NCBI RefSeq assembly: GCF_937863485.1
Contig: NZ_CALMFY010000043.1
Location: forward strand, 41,506-105,505
Length of the DNA stretch: 64,000 nt
From: an uncultured Nostoc sp.
Lineage (GTDB): Bacteria > Cyanobacteriota > Cyanobacteriia > Cyanobacteriales > Nostocaceae
Reading direction: 5' to 3'
Part shown: one piece after another, positions 25,833 through 35,242 of the stretch
Numbering within the stretch: position 1 is the first letter of the stretch
Layout of the letters: the number at the start of each line of letters is the position of its first letter
The notes under the pieces: generated by a model
The model's input: the letters and a program-made list of their open reading frames with translations, nothing else
Told to the model about the DNA's origin: nothing
Databases searched by the model: none
Translations under genes and position numbers: made by a program

Positions 25833-26321
25833 TTATACCATTTCTTTGTAAGGCTGCGCCAAATTTTCTTGGCTTCTTATTTCTTTCTTTGTGTCCTACC
25901 CTGCGGGAAGCCACTTCGTGTCTATGCGTCCTTTGCGGTTCGTTCCTCATGTAGTTTGGCGCATCTTCATATAGAATTGGTATTACAACCTCTATAACTG
26001 TAGATAGATGCAGTCAGAGTGATCGCAGATGCTATATTCCAGTATCTGGTAGAAAAATAAAAATATATTTAGCTTATGCCTGCAATCGAACAGTTAAGGA
26101 TTGCACAGTTGTTTGAAAGACTCGGCAGTGTCTCAAAGTTTCACAGGTAAAACTGGCAACGATTTTAGGGGTTTCCCCCACTACAAATTGATGGGAAAAC
26201 GGACGGACACGACCTTCCCCACTGGCTATGAAAGAAATTGAAAAGCTACTTACTATACCAGATGGAAGAACCAGGTGAGGCGCTTTTAGCCAAATACTTT
26301 CAAAAATGAGGAGCAGAGACT

Positions 26322-29300
26322 GTGACTGCTGATGTTCCAGCAACTATCACCCAAGACGTTAAACAGGTCTTAGCTAGGATCAGCGATGCTTTTATCAGAT
26401 TGGATCGTGAATGGCGCTACACCTACGTTAATGACAAGCTAGCTGAACTAGCTGGGATGAATCAAGAAGACTTCTTAGGCAAAAGTATTTGGGAGTTTCC
26501 TGACAAAGTTAATAGCCTACTCTACACTGAACTGCACCGCGCTGTTGCCGAACAAGTTCCAGTAAATTTTGAGTATTTCTATCCAAAATGGGATCGCTGG
26601 TTGGAAAACCGCGTCTATCCCTCAGAAACTGGCGTATCAATCTTAATTACAGATATTACTGAGCGCAAACGTAGCCAACAGCTTCTAACTGTACAGTATG
26701 CGATCGCTCACATCCTTGCTGAAGCTACCACGCTTGTGAATGCGATTCCAGCTATTCTCCAATCCTTGTGTGAAAGTTTAGGATGGCAAGCTGGGATAAT
26801 TTGGAGTGGAGACGATGAAGCTAATGTTCTGCACCGCATGAGTAGTTGGTATTCATCTGACTTGGAGAAAGAACCATTCAACCAGCAAACAATTGCTTTT
26901 AATGAAGGTTTACCCGCTCAAGTTTGGGCAAGTGGTCAACCTGTTTGGATTTCAGAAGCCCAAGACGAGAATTTTTTTGCTGCTGCTATCGGATTTCCGA
27001 TTCGGCTGGGTAATAAAATCTTAGGTGTGATCGAATTTTTCAGCGACCAAATTTCAGAGCCTGACACCAATTTACTCCAGATGATGAGTGCGATCGCCAC
27101 TCAAATTGGTCAGTTCATCGAGCAGAAGCAAACCGAGTTGTTACTACAAGAAAGCGAGGAAAAATATCGTCAGATTTTTGAAACCCCAGGTGTGTTGATT
27201 GGCGAGGAAGACTTTACCATTGTTAAAGATTTAATTGATCACCTGAAAGCTGAAGAGGTTACAGATTTGCGGCAAGATTTGAGTCAACAGCAAGCTGCGC
27301 TGCGCGATAGTGAAGCACGCTACCGTTCCCTGGCAGAAGCAAGCGCATCGATAGTCTGGAGGGCGGCACCTTGGGGCAACGTTGTTGATGATATTCCTAC
27401 CTGGGAGGCGTTCACAGGGCAAAGTCCCGAAGAATACAAAGGATGGGGTTGGGTTGAAGCGCTGCACCCAGAAGATCGTTCCTCGATGGTGGCAATTTGG
27501 AAACAGGCATTTCCTACACGTAGTGTTGCAGTTGCCGAGTATCGTGTTCTGCGACATGACGGTGAATACCGTTACATGAATATACGCGGTGTGCCTATAC
27601 TCGACGAAACAGGCGAAATTCGCGAATGGGTAGGAATGTGCTTGGATATTACCGAACGCAAGCAGGCTGAGGCAGACCGTGAGCGACTATTGGTGCTACT
27701 GAAAACAGAGCAGACTCGCTTGATTAAAGCTAACGTTCTGCTTGATACCCTCTTCAATAACGCACCTATAGGTATTGGTCTATGGGATGAGAAATTGAGA
27801 TACGTTCGATTGAATGACGCTTTAGCTGAGATTAATGGTTTTCCCCAAGAGGTGCATATCGGTAAGACCATCGCCCAACTGCTACCTGGGATAGATCCTG
27901 CGGTGATCGAAGCTTTCCGCTATGTGATCGAGACGGGAGAATCTATTGTCCAAGAGACTAGTGGGGAGACACCCGCCGCACCTGGAAAGCAGCGGTATTG
28001 GTTGGGAAATTATTATCCGATTAAACTACCCGATGAAATTACTTGGGTGGGCGCAATCTGTCAAGAAGTCACCGATCACAAGCTTGCCGAAGCAGAGTGT
28101 GAACAGCTATTTGAGCGGGAGCAAGCGGCTCGTGTTGAGGCTGAGAACGCCAAAGAGCAAGTTACCCAAATTTTGGAGAGGATCACTGACGGCTTTCTGG
28201 CCTTTGACAGTGAGTGGCGCTTCACCTACCTCAATCATGAAGCAAGCAGAAATCTGGGGCGTTCCGGCGAGGATCTGCTCGGAAAAAATTTGTGGTCAGA
28301 GTTCCCAGAACTTGCCGCTAGTAGCTTTGGTCAGCTTTATCAAAGGGCAGTTACTCTAGGAATGCCGCTTGAGCTTGAAGATTATTACCCACCCTTGGAT
28401 GCATGGTTTGCGGTTCGCGCCTATCCTTCACCCACAGGGTTATCAATTTATTTCCGTAATATTAGTGTACGCAAACTCTCAGAGGCAAAACTGGGCGAGA
28501 GTGAGGCATGTTTTCGGCTGCTGGCTGAGAATTCAACTGATATTATTTCACGCCATACAGTAAATGGAACTCTTCTGTACATTTCACCAGCTTGCTACAC
28601 AGTACTGGGGTATCAACCAGAGGAATTAGTAGGTCGCCTCAGCTATCAGTTAGTTCACCCTGATGATCTGGCAGAGATTACTAAGAATTACCCAGTTAAT
28701 GCCAATTTACCAGATATTTGTACTATTACTCACCAGGGTCGTCACAAAGACGGACACTATATCTGGTTGGAAACAACTCTTCGAGCTATTCGCGATCGCA
28801 AAACTAAAGAAATTTTAGAGATGCAGACCTCTTCACGAGATATTACTGAGCGCAAGCAGGTGGAGGAACAGCAGCGTTTTATAGCTGAGGCTAGTGGGAT
28901 TTTGGCTGCATCATTGGACTACGAGACAACCTTAGCCAGTTTGGCGCGTTTAGCAGTGCCTGAAATAGCTGATTGGTGCTTAGTTGATATTATTTGTGAG
29001 AATCAATCAGTCCGCCGGGTAGCAGCAGTTCATGCCAATCGAGGCAAACAAGAATTGGTAGAAGATTTAGAAAATTATCCGCCTGATTTGACACAAACAA
29101 AAGGTGTTGCTGAGGTAATACGCACAGGCAAGTCACAAATTACTCATTTTCGTGACGAACAGATACAAGTGCCAACCCACAACGCTGCTCACCGAAAAAT
29201 ATTGCAAGAACTAAATCCGACATCTGGTATGAGTGTACCACTGATAGTTCGGGGACGAGTGCTGGGAGCTATGACTTTGGTATCTTCTTCAGGTCGTCGC

Positions 29301-31121
29301 TATGACACCAAAAGCCTGATGTTAGCTGAGGAGTTAGCTTGTCGGGCGGCGATCGCTGTTGATAATGCCCGACTCTACAAAGAAGCACAGCAATCTCAGC
29401 AGGCGGCTTTACGGGCAGCATCTCGCACTGCCCGTCTGCAAGCTATTACCGCTGCACTTTCTGAATCTCTAACTCCCACACAGGTCGCTGAGGTAATGGT
29501 AGAGCAAGGCATGGCAGCTTTGGCAGCTAGTTCTGCTTTAGTAGCATTACTGACTAAAAGCGGCACTGAACTAGAAATTGTCCGGGCAGTAGGTTATCAA
29601 GAGGAAACGCTAGATTCATGGCGTCGATTCTCTATTAATGCATCCGCGCCACTGGCAGAAGCAGTCCGAACCAAAAAGCCGATCTGGCAAGAGCCAACAA
29701 CAACAAGAGTTGCTCGTTACTCACATCTGGCTCAGGAGTATGCTCGGTACAACTACGGAGCTTGGATTTCGATTCCATTGATCATCGAGGGACGAGCCAT
29801 AGGTGGAATATCTCTAGCTTTTGCCGAAATTCAGGAGTTTAACCAGGATGACCATACCTTTATCCTGGCACTAGCACAGCAGTGCGCTCAAGCGATGGAA
29901 CGTGCCCGTCTATACGAGGCAGAGCAAACCGCACGAGAAGCAGCAGAAAACGCCAATCGGATAAAAGACGAGTTTCTGGCAGTCCTTTCTCATGAGTTGC
30001 GATCGCCACTCAACCCAATTTTAGGATGGTCAAAGCTACTCCAAACCAAAAAACTTGATGAAAAGACAATTCCTCAAGCGCTGAAGACTATTGAGCGAAA
30101 TGCTAAGTTACAGGCTCAACTGATTGAAGACTTGTTAGATATTTCCCGGATTTTACAAGGTAAACTTAGCTTAAATATCTACCCAGTTGACCTGACATCT
30201 GTGATTTCGGCAGCAATGGAGACAGTGCGGCTATCGGCAGAAGCTAAGTCAATTCAAATGCATATCAGCCTAGAACCAAATTTGAGACAAGTTTTAGGTG
30301 ACTCCAACCGATTGCAGCAAATCGTTTGGAACCTACTCTCAAACGCAATTAAGTTTACACCTGTGGAAGGACGGGTGGATATCCGATTGGAAAGCGTAAA
30401 GGGTATAGGGCACAGGGCACAGGAAACAGAAAATAGTCCTATGCTAAACCCTATATTTTATGTTCAAATCACAGTCAGCGACACAGGGAAAGGCATCGAT
30501 CCTGATTTCCTACCTTACGTGTTTGAATATTTTCGCCAAGAGAACAGTAGCACCACCAGAAAATTTGGTGGACTGGGGTTAGGGTTAGCAATCGTCCGTC
30601 ACTTAGTCGAACTGCATGGCGGCACAGTCCAGGTAGAAAGCAGGGGGGAAGATCAGGGGGCAACTTTTACTGTAAGACTACCGCTGATCCAAAATCAATC
30701 AGAGATTAAACAGGACAGTAGCGACTCAGAGCCATCCGCAAATTTGAATGGGGTGAAAATTTTAGTAGTGGATGACGATGTAGATACGCGAGAATTTATT
30801 ACCTTCTTGCTAGAGCAGTATGGAGCAAATGTGACAGCAGTAACATCAGCAGATGAAGCCTTAGCCGCTTTAACCCAATCCTTGCCAGATATACTTTTAA
30901 GCGACATTGGGATGCCAGAAGTCGATGGATGTATGTTTATGCGACAGTTAAGAACACTGCCACCAGAGCAGGGAGGGCAAATTCGGGCGATCGCACTTAC
31001 TGCCTATGCTGGAGAAATTAACGCCAAGCAGGTACTAGAAGCCGGATTTGACAAGCATCTTGCCAAACCAATAGAGCCAGCCAAGTTAGTAGAAGCGATC
31101 GCTAACTTAATAGCTGAATAA
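26322..31121 (+). CDS. Multi-PAS/GAF hybrid sensor histidine kinase with receiver domain
   Basis: 1599 residues, no membrane segment. Approximate order: PAS (10-115), GAF (120-270), a short truncated PAS (280-320), PAS (330-450), PAS (465-590), PAS (615-720), PAS/PAC (730-850), GAF (860-1020), GAF (1030-1200), HisKA with His1224 in LSHELRSP, HATPase (N-box WNLLSNAIKFTP, DTGKGI, GGLGLGLAIV), and a C-terminal receiver with phospho-acceptor Asp1528 (LLSDIGMPEVDG). A cytosolic sensor integrating several inputs, probably light, redox or small ligands; no Cys-bilin or haem site is certain. GTG start, fixed by AGGAG eight bases upstream. About 20 extra residues sit inside the ATPase domain before VQITVSDTGKG, encoded by repeat-like DNA at 30400-30460. 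Confidence 0.95.
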   Translation: MTADVPATITQDVKQVLARISDAFIRLDREWRYTYVNDKLAELAGMNQEDFLGKSIWEFPDKVNSLLYTELHRAVAEQVPVNFEYFYPKWDRWLENRVYPSETGVSILITDITERKRSQQLLTVQYAIAHILAEATTLVNAIPAILQSLCESLGWQAGIIWSGDDEANVLHRMSSWYSSDLEKEPFNQQTIAFNEGLPAQVWASGQPVWISEAQDENFFAAAIGFPIRLGNKILGVIEFFSDQISEPDTNLLQMMSAIATQIGQFIEQKQTELLLQESEEKYRQIFETPGVLIGEEDFTIVKDLIDHLKAEEVTDLRQDLSQQQAALRDSEARYRSLAEASASIVWRAAPWGNVVDDIPTWEAFTGQSPEEYKGWGWVEALHPEDRSSMVAIWKQAFPTRSVAVAEYRVLRHDGEYRYMNIRGVPILDETGEIREWVGMCLDITERKQAEADRERLLVLLKTEQTRLIKANVLLDTLFNNAPIGIGLWDEKLRYVRLNDALAEINGFPQEVHIGKTIAQLLPGIDPAVIEAFRYVIETGESIVQETSGETPAAPGKQRYWLGNYYPIKLPDEITWVGAICQEVTDHKLAEAECEQLFEREQAARVEAENAKEQVTQILERITDGFLAFDSEWRFTYLNHEASRNLGRSGEDLLGKNLWSEFPELAASSFGQLYQRAVTLGMPLELEDYYPPLDAWFAVRAYPSPTGLSIYFRNISVRKLSEAKLGESEACFRLLAENSTDIISRHTVNGTLLYISPACYTVLGYQPEELVGRLSYQLVHPDDLAEITKNYPVNANLPDICTITHQGRHKDGHYIWLETTLRAIRDRKTKEILEMQTSSRDITERKQVEEQQRFIAEASGILAASLDYETTLASLARLAVPEIADWCLVDIICENQSVRRVAAVHANRGKQELVEDLENYPPDLTQTKGVAEVIRTGKSQITHFRDEQIQVPTHNAAHRKILQELNPTSGMSVPLIVRGRVLGAMTLVSSSGRRYDTKSLMLAEELACRAAIAVDNARLYKEAQQSQQAALRAASRTARLQAITAALSESLTPTQVAEVMVEQGMAALAASSALVALLTKSGTELEIVRAVGYQEETLDSWRRFSINASAPLAEAVRTKKPIWQEPTTTRVARYSHLAQEYARYNYGAWISIPLIIEGRAIGGISLAFAEIQEFNQDDHTFILALAQQCAQAMERARLYEAEQTAREAAENANRIKDEFLAVLSHELRSPLNPILGWSKLLQTKKLDEKTIPQALKTIERNAKLQAQLIEDLLDISRILQGKLSLNIYPVDLTSVISAAMETVRLSAEAKSIQMHISLEPNLRQVLGDSNRLQQIVWNLLSNAIKFTPVEGRVDIRLESVKGIGHRAQETENSPMLNPIFYVQITVSDTGKGIDPDFLPYVFEYFRQENSSTTRKFGGLGLGLAIVRHLVELHGGTVQVESRGEDQGATFTVRLPLIQNQSEIKQDSSDSEPSANLNGVKILVVDDDVDTREFITFLLEQYGANVTAVTSADEALAALTQSLPDILLSDIGMPEVDGCMFMRQLRTLPPEQGGQIRAIALTAYAGEINAKQVLEAGFDKHLAKPIEPAKLVEAIANLIAE

Positions 31122-31475
31122 ACCTGCCTCTACCTTCATCTGCAAAAAGTAAAGGCTCAGAAACTCCAGTTAAAAAAATATCCCATCCCTGCGGGACGCT
31201 CCGCGAACGTAGGGACGCAAGGCCAAGATCCCCTACAGATTGTCAGGGGACGAAATTGCAGCTATCTTGGCTCAACCAGAAGCTAAGATGGGGTAACTTC
31301 AGATTAATTACTTTTTCTTGCCCTTAGATTTCTTGCCTAAGTCCGGTGAATCAAATCCTTTTGTGTTGGTCTTCGGTTTTTGTTTAAAGGATTTGGTGCT
31401 TGACACAGGAAGCTGGAAAGTTAGATTTTGTTGCCGCGAACGCAGATATCATGTCAATAGTTTTTTGACAAACTA

Positions 31476-31631
31476 CTAGTACAACACGGCGTAAATAGAG
31501 CAACTATTTAAAATCCTTAAAAAGCTTATTCCATAATACTTTTGACTTTTGAACGCCAGTTGCTTCAAGTCGGCAGAGCCGCCCAACGCACTGGCTCCTT
31601 TTGATTTTTGACTTCCGCCTTGCGGTGCTAG
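31476..31631. mobile_element. MITE-like CTAGTAC-family repeat, copy 2, with nested element
   Basis: 156 bp from CTAGTACAACACGGCG to TTGCGGTGCTAG. Matches copy 1 (11027-11137) except for about 45 extra bp in the TTTTGACTT region, which form a nested mini-element bounded by GCCAGTTGC and GCACTGGC. A degenerate AGGGACT-like repeat fragment lies just upstream at about 31165-31250. Confidence 0.65.
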
Positions 31632-31640
31632 TAGGGACTA

Positions 31641-32279
31641 TTATGTTCCCGGACGAAAGCGAATATGATCGGGTATATGATGGCGATCGCCCAATATTTC
31701 TAACAAAGGACCGTGAACGTCAAATTTAACCATACTTACCGACGCGACCAAAATATTCACCCGATAGCGATAGCGTCCCAAATCAATTCCCAGTAAACTG
31801 CAAAGCATAATCCGAATCGTGGCTTTATGGGAAACTACTAAAACATTACCTTGGGAATGTTTTTCTTGAATTTCAGCAATTACAGTCATAGAACGGTTAG
31901 CAATATCTACCGCAGTTTCTCCACCAATGGGTGCATTCCAAGCGGGTTCTGTCAACCATTTTACATAATTTTCTGCGTAATTCTCTTGGGTAAACGATTT
32001 ACTCTTAGTTTCCCATTCGCCGTAACTACCTTCTCTAAGTCCGTCACGCAACTGCATATCCATACCGATAGCATCACAAAATGGCTTGGCAGTTGCAATT
32101 GTGCGCTTCATCGGGCTAACATAAACAGCCTCCCACTTCAATTTTTGATAAGCATCGGCAAAACTCTCTGCCATCTGCATCCCTTCAAAGGTCAACTCCG
32201 CATCAGTTTTACCGCAGAAATTACCACTTTGACTAAAAGTAGTTTCTCCATGTCGCAGTAAATATAAATTGAGTGTCAT
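31641..32279 (-). CDS. Histidine phosphatase family protein (phosphoglycerate-mutase-like)
   Basis: 212 residues from ATG 32279. The catalytic motif LYLLRHGET opens the protein. Then come VYVSPMKRTIATAKPF, the acidic LREGSYGEWE (acid/base Glu) and VLVVSHKATIRIML (second His). The fold is that of cofactor-dependent phosphoglycerate mutases and broad phosphatases. Substrate not predictable. A longer frame reaches 32333, but its first 18 residues are not conserved in the family. Confidence 0.9.
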   Translation of the reverse strand: MTLNLYLLRHGETTFSQSGNFCGKTDAELTFEGMQMAESFADAYQKLKWEAVYVSPMKRTIATAKPFCDAIGMDMQLRDGLREGSYGEWETKSKSFTQENYAENYVKWLTEPAWNAPIGGETAVDIANRSMTVIAEIQEKHSQGNVLVVSHKATIRIMLCSLLGIDLGRYRYRVNILVASVSMVKFDVHGPLLEILGDRHHIPDHIRFRPGT

Positions 32280-32427
32280 AGCTTGTATTGCGATTGGGAT
32301 AAAAGAGTTTGTGCAAAAATAAAATACCATCAATCTCTCAATCGAGTCTGTGACACCAGGACAAAGTAATCAACCAAAAAAGTCAATCAACCACAAACTT
32401 TTGATTTCGTTGACAAAAGTAGCGGTT

Positions 32428-32694
32428 TCAGCTAATGCTAGCTATTGAGCCGGGATACGGATACCGTTGGCGAATTCGCCAAACAGCTAAACTGAACCGA
32501 TTGAGAGCTTTCTGAGCAATTTTATCCCCAGATGCAAGATTCCCCAACTTCAGTTCATTCCGATGCTTTACTAAGGCTACTTGAAGATAACCAATGTGGT
32601 TGGCATTTGTTGGTGAAGAAATGCCGCCTCTATCTGAACCAGGACTTACACAACTGGCACAGCGCGATGCCTGCGGCGGGCTACGCCTACGCAT
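32428..32694 (-). CDS. Doubtful short ORF, N-terminus encoded by an SIR repeat
   Basis: 88 residues. The first ten (MRRRSPPQAS) come from an SIR copy at 32664-32692. The rest, NANHIGYLQVALVKHRNELK and AQKALNRFSLAVWRIRQRYP, has protein-like composition. I recognise no family. It may be a fragment of an older gene fused to a repeat, or not a gene. Confidence 0.3.
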   Translation of the reverse strand: MRRRSPPQASRCASCVSPGSDRGGISSPTNANHIGYLQVALVKHRNELKLGNLASGDKIAQKALNRFSLAVWRIRQRYPYPGSIASIS

Positions 32695-33240
32695 TTTTAT
32701 AGTATTTATGTACTATAAAAAAGTGGCACATTCAAAAGGCATTGCTAAAATTAGTAACAGTAACCGACTGTGTTAAGTATTCTTCAAATCATGAGAAAAT
32801 TAGTTGAAAATGCATAAAATAAATCTTATAGTTTATAATATTTATTAAATTTAACTATTGCCAGTAACTTGTTAAATAGTCAGATTAAACAATTGACTGG
32901 CATTAAATCATGTCAATGCCGTAAAAATCAGATTCAAAGAAATCATAAAAGCCTCGCGCTATTTTAGTCTGGCTAAGGCTCAACGCTGTAATGTGCCACT
33001 ATTATTTTGAATATTTTTTTAGTTGAAATTCCTTTAATGAAAGCTAGAAATCCCTGGTTACCAATGAATCTGAGGATTCTGTTGATTATGAATGAGTTAG
33101 GAGTGAGCGAGAAATTATATAAAATTTCTTTGAGAAAAATCCAAAATTTCAATTTGATTGCGATAATACATTTAACTAACTCAAACTTGTACATCCTCAA
33201 CTGTTAAAGTTATCTAAACCACTACACGTGAATAGGGGCA
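32695..33240. other. AT-rich intergenic region upstream of the lipoxygenase gene
   Basis: 545 bp of strongly AT-rich DNA. It is the likely promoter region of the lipoxygenase gene. Open frames on both strands at about 32973-33207 are low-complexity and overlap each other; I do not call them genes. No repeat family found. Confidence 0.5.
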
Positions 33241-35133
33241 ATGACTGCTTCATCATCAGATAATTCGATAACTTCCCCAAGTACTCATAGTCTAGACATC
33301 ACTAGGCAAGAGTATGAATATAACTATACCTATATTCCATCTATTGCTATGGTGGATCGGGTTTCTTTTACGGAAGACTTCACCACTAATTGGTATTTTT
33401 TATTAGCCCAGCAGTTACGAGTTCTTTTTGTGAATACCTTGATTGTCAACAGAGGAAATCAGGGTTCTGAATCGATTCGTGATGATGTCGAAAGGTTTAT
33501 TTTAGAAGCCTTAATCAAGGGAGCAATACCAGCCCAAATCAGCATTCTGGTGAGAATCCTACAAATTATCCCCCAGCTTTTGCTTAAACAGATATCTCAG
33601 GATGTTAGAGAACTCGACGATCTTTTCTTTTCTATTCTTAAAGAAAACGGACTTGTGATCCTCAGAGATACTCTAAATCAGGTAATTACCCTTTTATATG
33701 AAGGACAACCCACAGGACATGCAACCAGTCTCAAGGACTACGAAAACTTGTTTGTGATGATTGGTGTACCAGCGATCGCCAAAACTTACCAGGAAGATGA
33801 AGTATTTGCCTACATGCGAGTAGCTGGCTACAATCCCGTGATGATCGAGCGAGTAACCAGTCCAGGCGATCGCTTCCCAGTCACAGACGAACATTACCAA
33901 GCAGTGATGGGAACTGACGATTCATTAGCAGCCGCAGGAGAAGAAGGAAGGCTCTACTTAGCTGACTATAAAATTTTATCCGGTGCGATCAACGGTACAT
34001 TCCCACATGAGCAAAAATATGTCTATGCTCCCATAGCACTGTTTGCTTTACCCAAAGGCTCAGACCCCACTCGTCTATTGCGTCCGATAGCGATTCAATG
34101 CGGTCAAACCCCAGGATCAGATTATCCAATCATTACCCCTAATTCTGGTAAATACGCTTGGCTTTTTGCCAAAACAGTTGTCCAAATAGCAGATGCCAAC
34201 TTCCACGAACCGATTACTCACCTAGCAAGAACTCACCTGTTAGTTGGTGTTTTTGCAATCGCAACCTATCGACAACTGCCACTTACCCATCCTCTAAGAA
34301 TTCTGCTGCGCCCGCATTTTGACAGTACCTTAGCAATTAACGATGCTGCTCAACGGATTCTAATTGCTCCTGGCGGTGGTGTCGATAGATTACTCTCAGC
34401 ATCAATCGATAACTCCCGCGTTTTAACAGTGCTAGGGTTGCAAAGCTATGGGTTCAATAGTGCCATTTTGCCCAAGCAATTCCAACAGCGCGGTGTGGAT
34501 GATCCCAACCTATTGCCTGTTTATCCTTATCGGGATGATGCACTATTAGTTTGGGATGCCATTCATCAATGGGTTTGGGACTATCTGAATTTATATTACC
34601 TCACTGATGAAGATATTCAGAAAGATACAGCCCTGCAAGCATGGGCAGCTGAAATATCAGCTTATGATGGTGGTCGTATCCCCGATTTTGGCGAGAATGG
34701 GGGCATCAAAACGCGAAATTACCTGAATGATGCCATGACGCTGATTATTTTCACCGCCAGCGCTCAACATGCTGCGGTTAACTTTCCGCAAAAAGATTTC
34801 ATGGGCTACGCCGCAGCCATCCCAATGGCAGGTTATTTACCAGCCTCAACTCTCAAAAGAGAAGTTACTGAGCAAGACTACCTGAATTTGCTCCCCCCTT
34901 TAGATCAGGCGCAACGGCAATACAATTTACTCAGCTTATTGGGATCGGTATACTATAACAAGCTGGGCCAGTATCAGCAAGGATACTTTACAGACCAGAA
35001 AGTAAAACCATTGTTACAGGCATTCCAGAGTAATCTTCAGCAGGTAGAAGGTACGATTAAGCAACGTAATTTGCATCGTCCAATTTATGAGTATCTGCTT
35101 CCTTCTAAAATTCCTCAAAGCATCAATATCTGA
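33241..35133 (+). CDS. Lipoxygenase (catalytic-domain-only, bacterial type)
   Basis: 630 residues with the non-haem iron site of lipoxygenases. His327 and His332 lie in THLARTH (H-x4-H), His510 and Asn514 in QHAAVNF (H-x3-N), and a C-terminal Ile630 (...SINI) provides the carboxylate ligand. There is no N-terminal PLAT domain, usual for cyanobacterial forms. The enzyme would oxygenate polyunsaturated fatty acids such as linoleate or alpha-linolenate to hydroperoxides; regio- and stereospecificity cannot be read here. About 110 bp downstream on the same strand is a cytochrome P450, the natural next step. Intact, start ATG 33241 after GGGGCA. Confidence 0.93.
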   Translation: MTASSSDNSITSPSTHSLDITRQEYEYNYTYIPSIAMVDRVSFTEDFTTNWYFLLAQQLRVLFVNTLIVNRGNQGSESIRDDVERFILEALIKGAIPAQISILVRILQIIPQLLLKQISQDVRELDDLFFSILKENGLVILRDTLNQVITLLYEGQPTGHATSLKDYENLFVMIGVPAIAKTYQEDEVFAYMRVAGYNPVMIERVTSPGDRFPVTDEHYQAVMGTDDSLAAAGEEGRLYLADYKILSGAINGTFPHEQKYVYAPIALFALPKGSDPTRLLRPIAIQCGQTPGSDYPIITPNSGKYAWLFAKTVVQIADANFHEPITHLARTHLLVGVFAIATYRQLPLTHPLRILLRPHFDSTLAINDAAQRILIAPGGGVDRLLSASIDNSRVLTVLGLQSYGFNSAILPKQFQQRGVDDPNLLPVYPYRDDALLVWDAIHQWVWDYLNLYYLTDEDIQKDTALQAWAAEISAYDGGRIPDFGENGGIKTRNYLNDAMTLIIFTASAQHAAVNFPQKDFMGYAAAIPMAGYLPASTLKREVTEQDYLNLLPPLDQAQRQYNLLSLLGSVYYNKLGQYQQGYFTDQKVKPLLQAFQSNLQQVEGTIKQRNLHRPIYEYLLPSKIPQSINI

Positions 35134-35242
35134 ATTAGGGACTGGGAACTAGGAACCAGGGAAGGGAGACAAGGAAAAAAAGGAAATAACTAATGCCCAA
35201 TGTTCTATGAACAATGACCACTAAAACTCCAAAGTAAATGTT

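Noticed and set aside
26074-26343. Minus-strand 89-codon frame upstream of the hybrid kinase
   Set aside because: It covers the kinase's own promoter and ribosome site, shows no domain, and has shadow-like composition.
33007-33207. Opposed 66- and 75-codon frames before the lipoxygenase gene
   Set aside because: Both strands open over the same AT-rich bases, typical of chance frames; no ribosome site.
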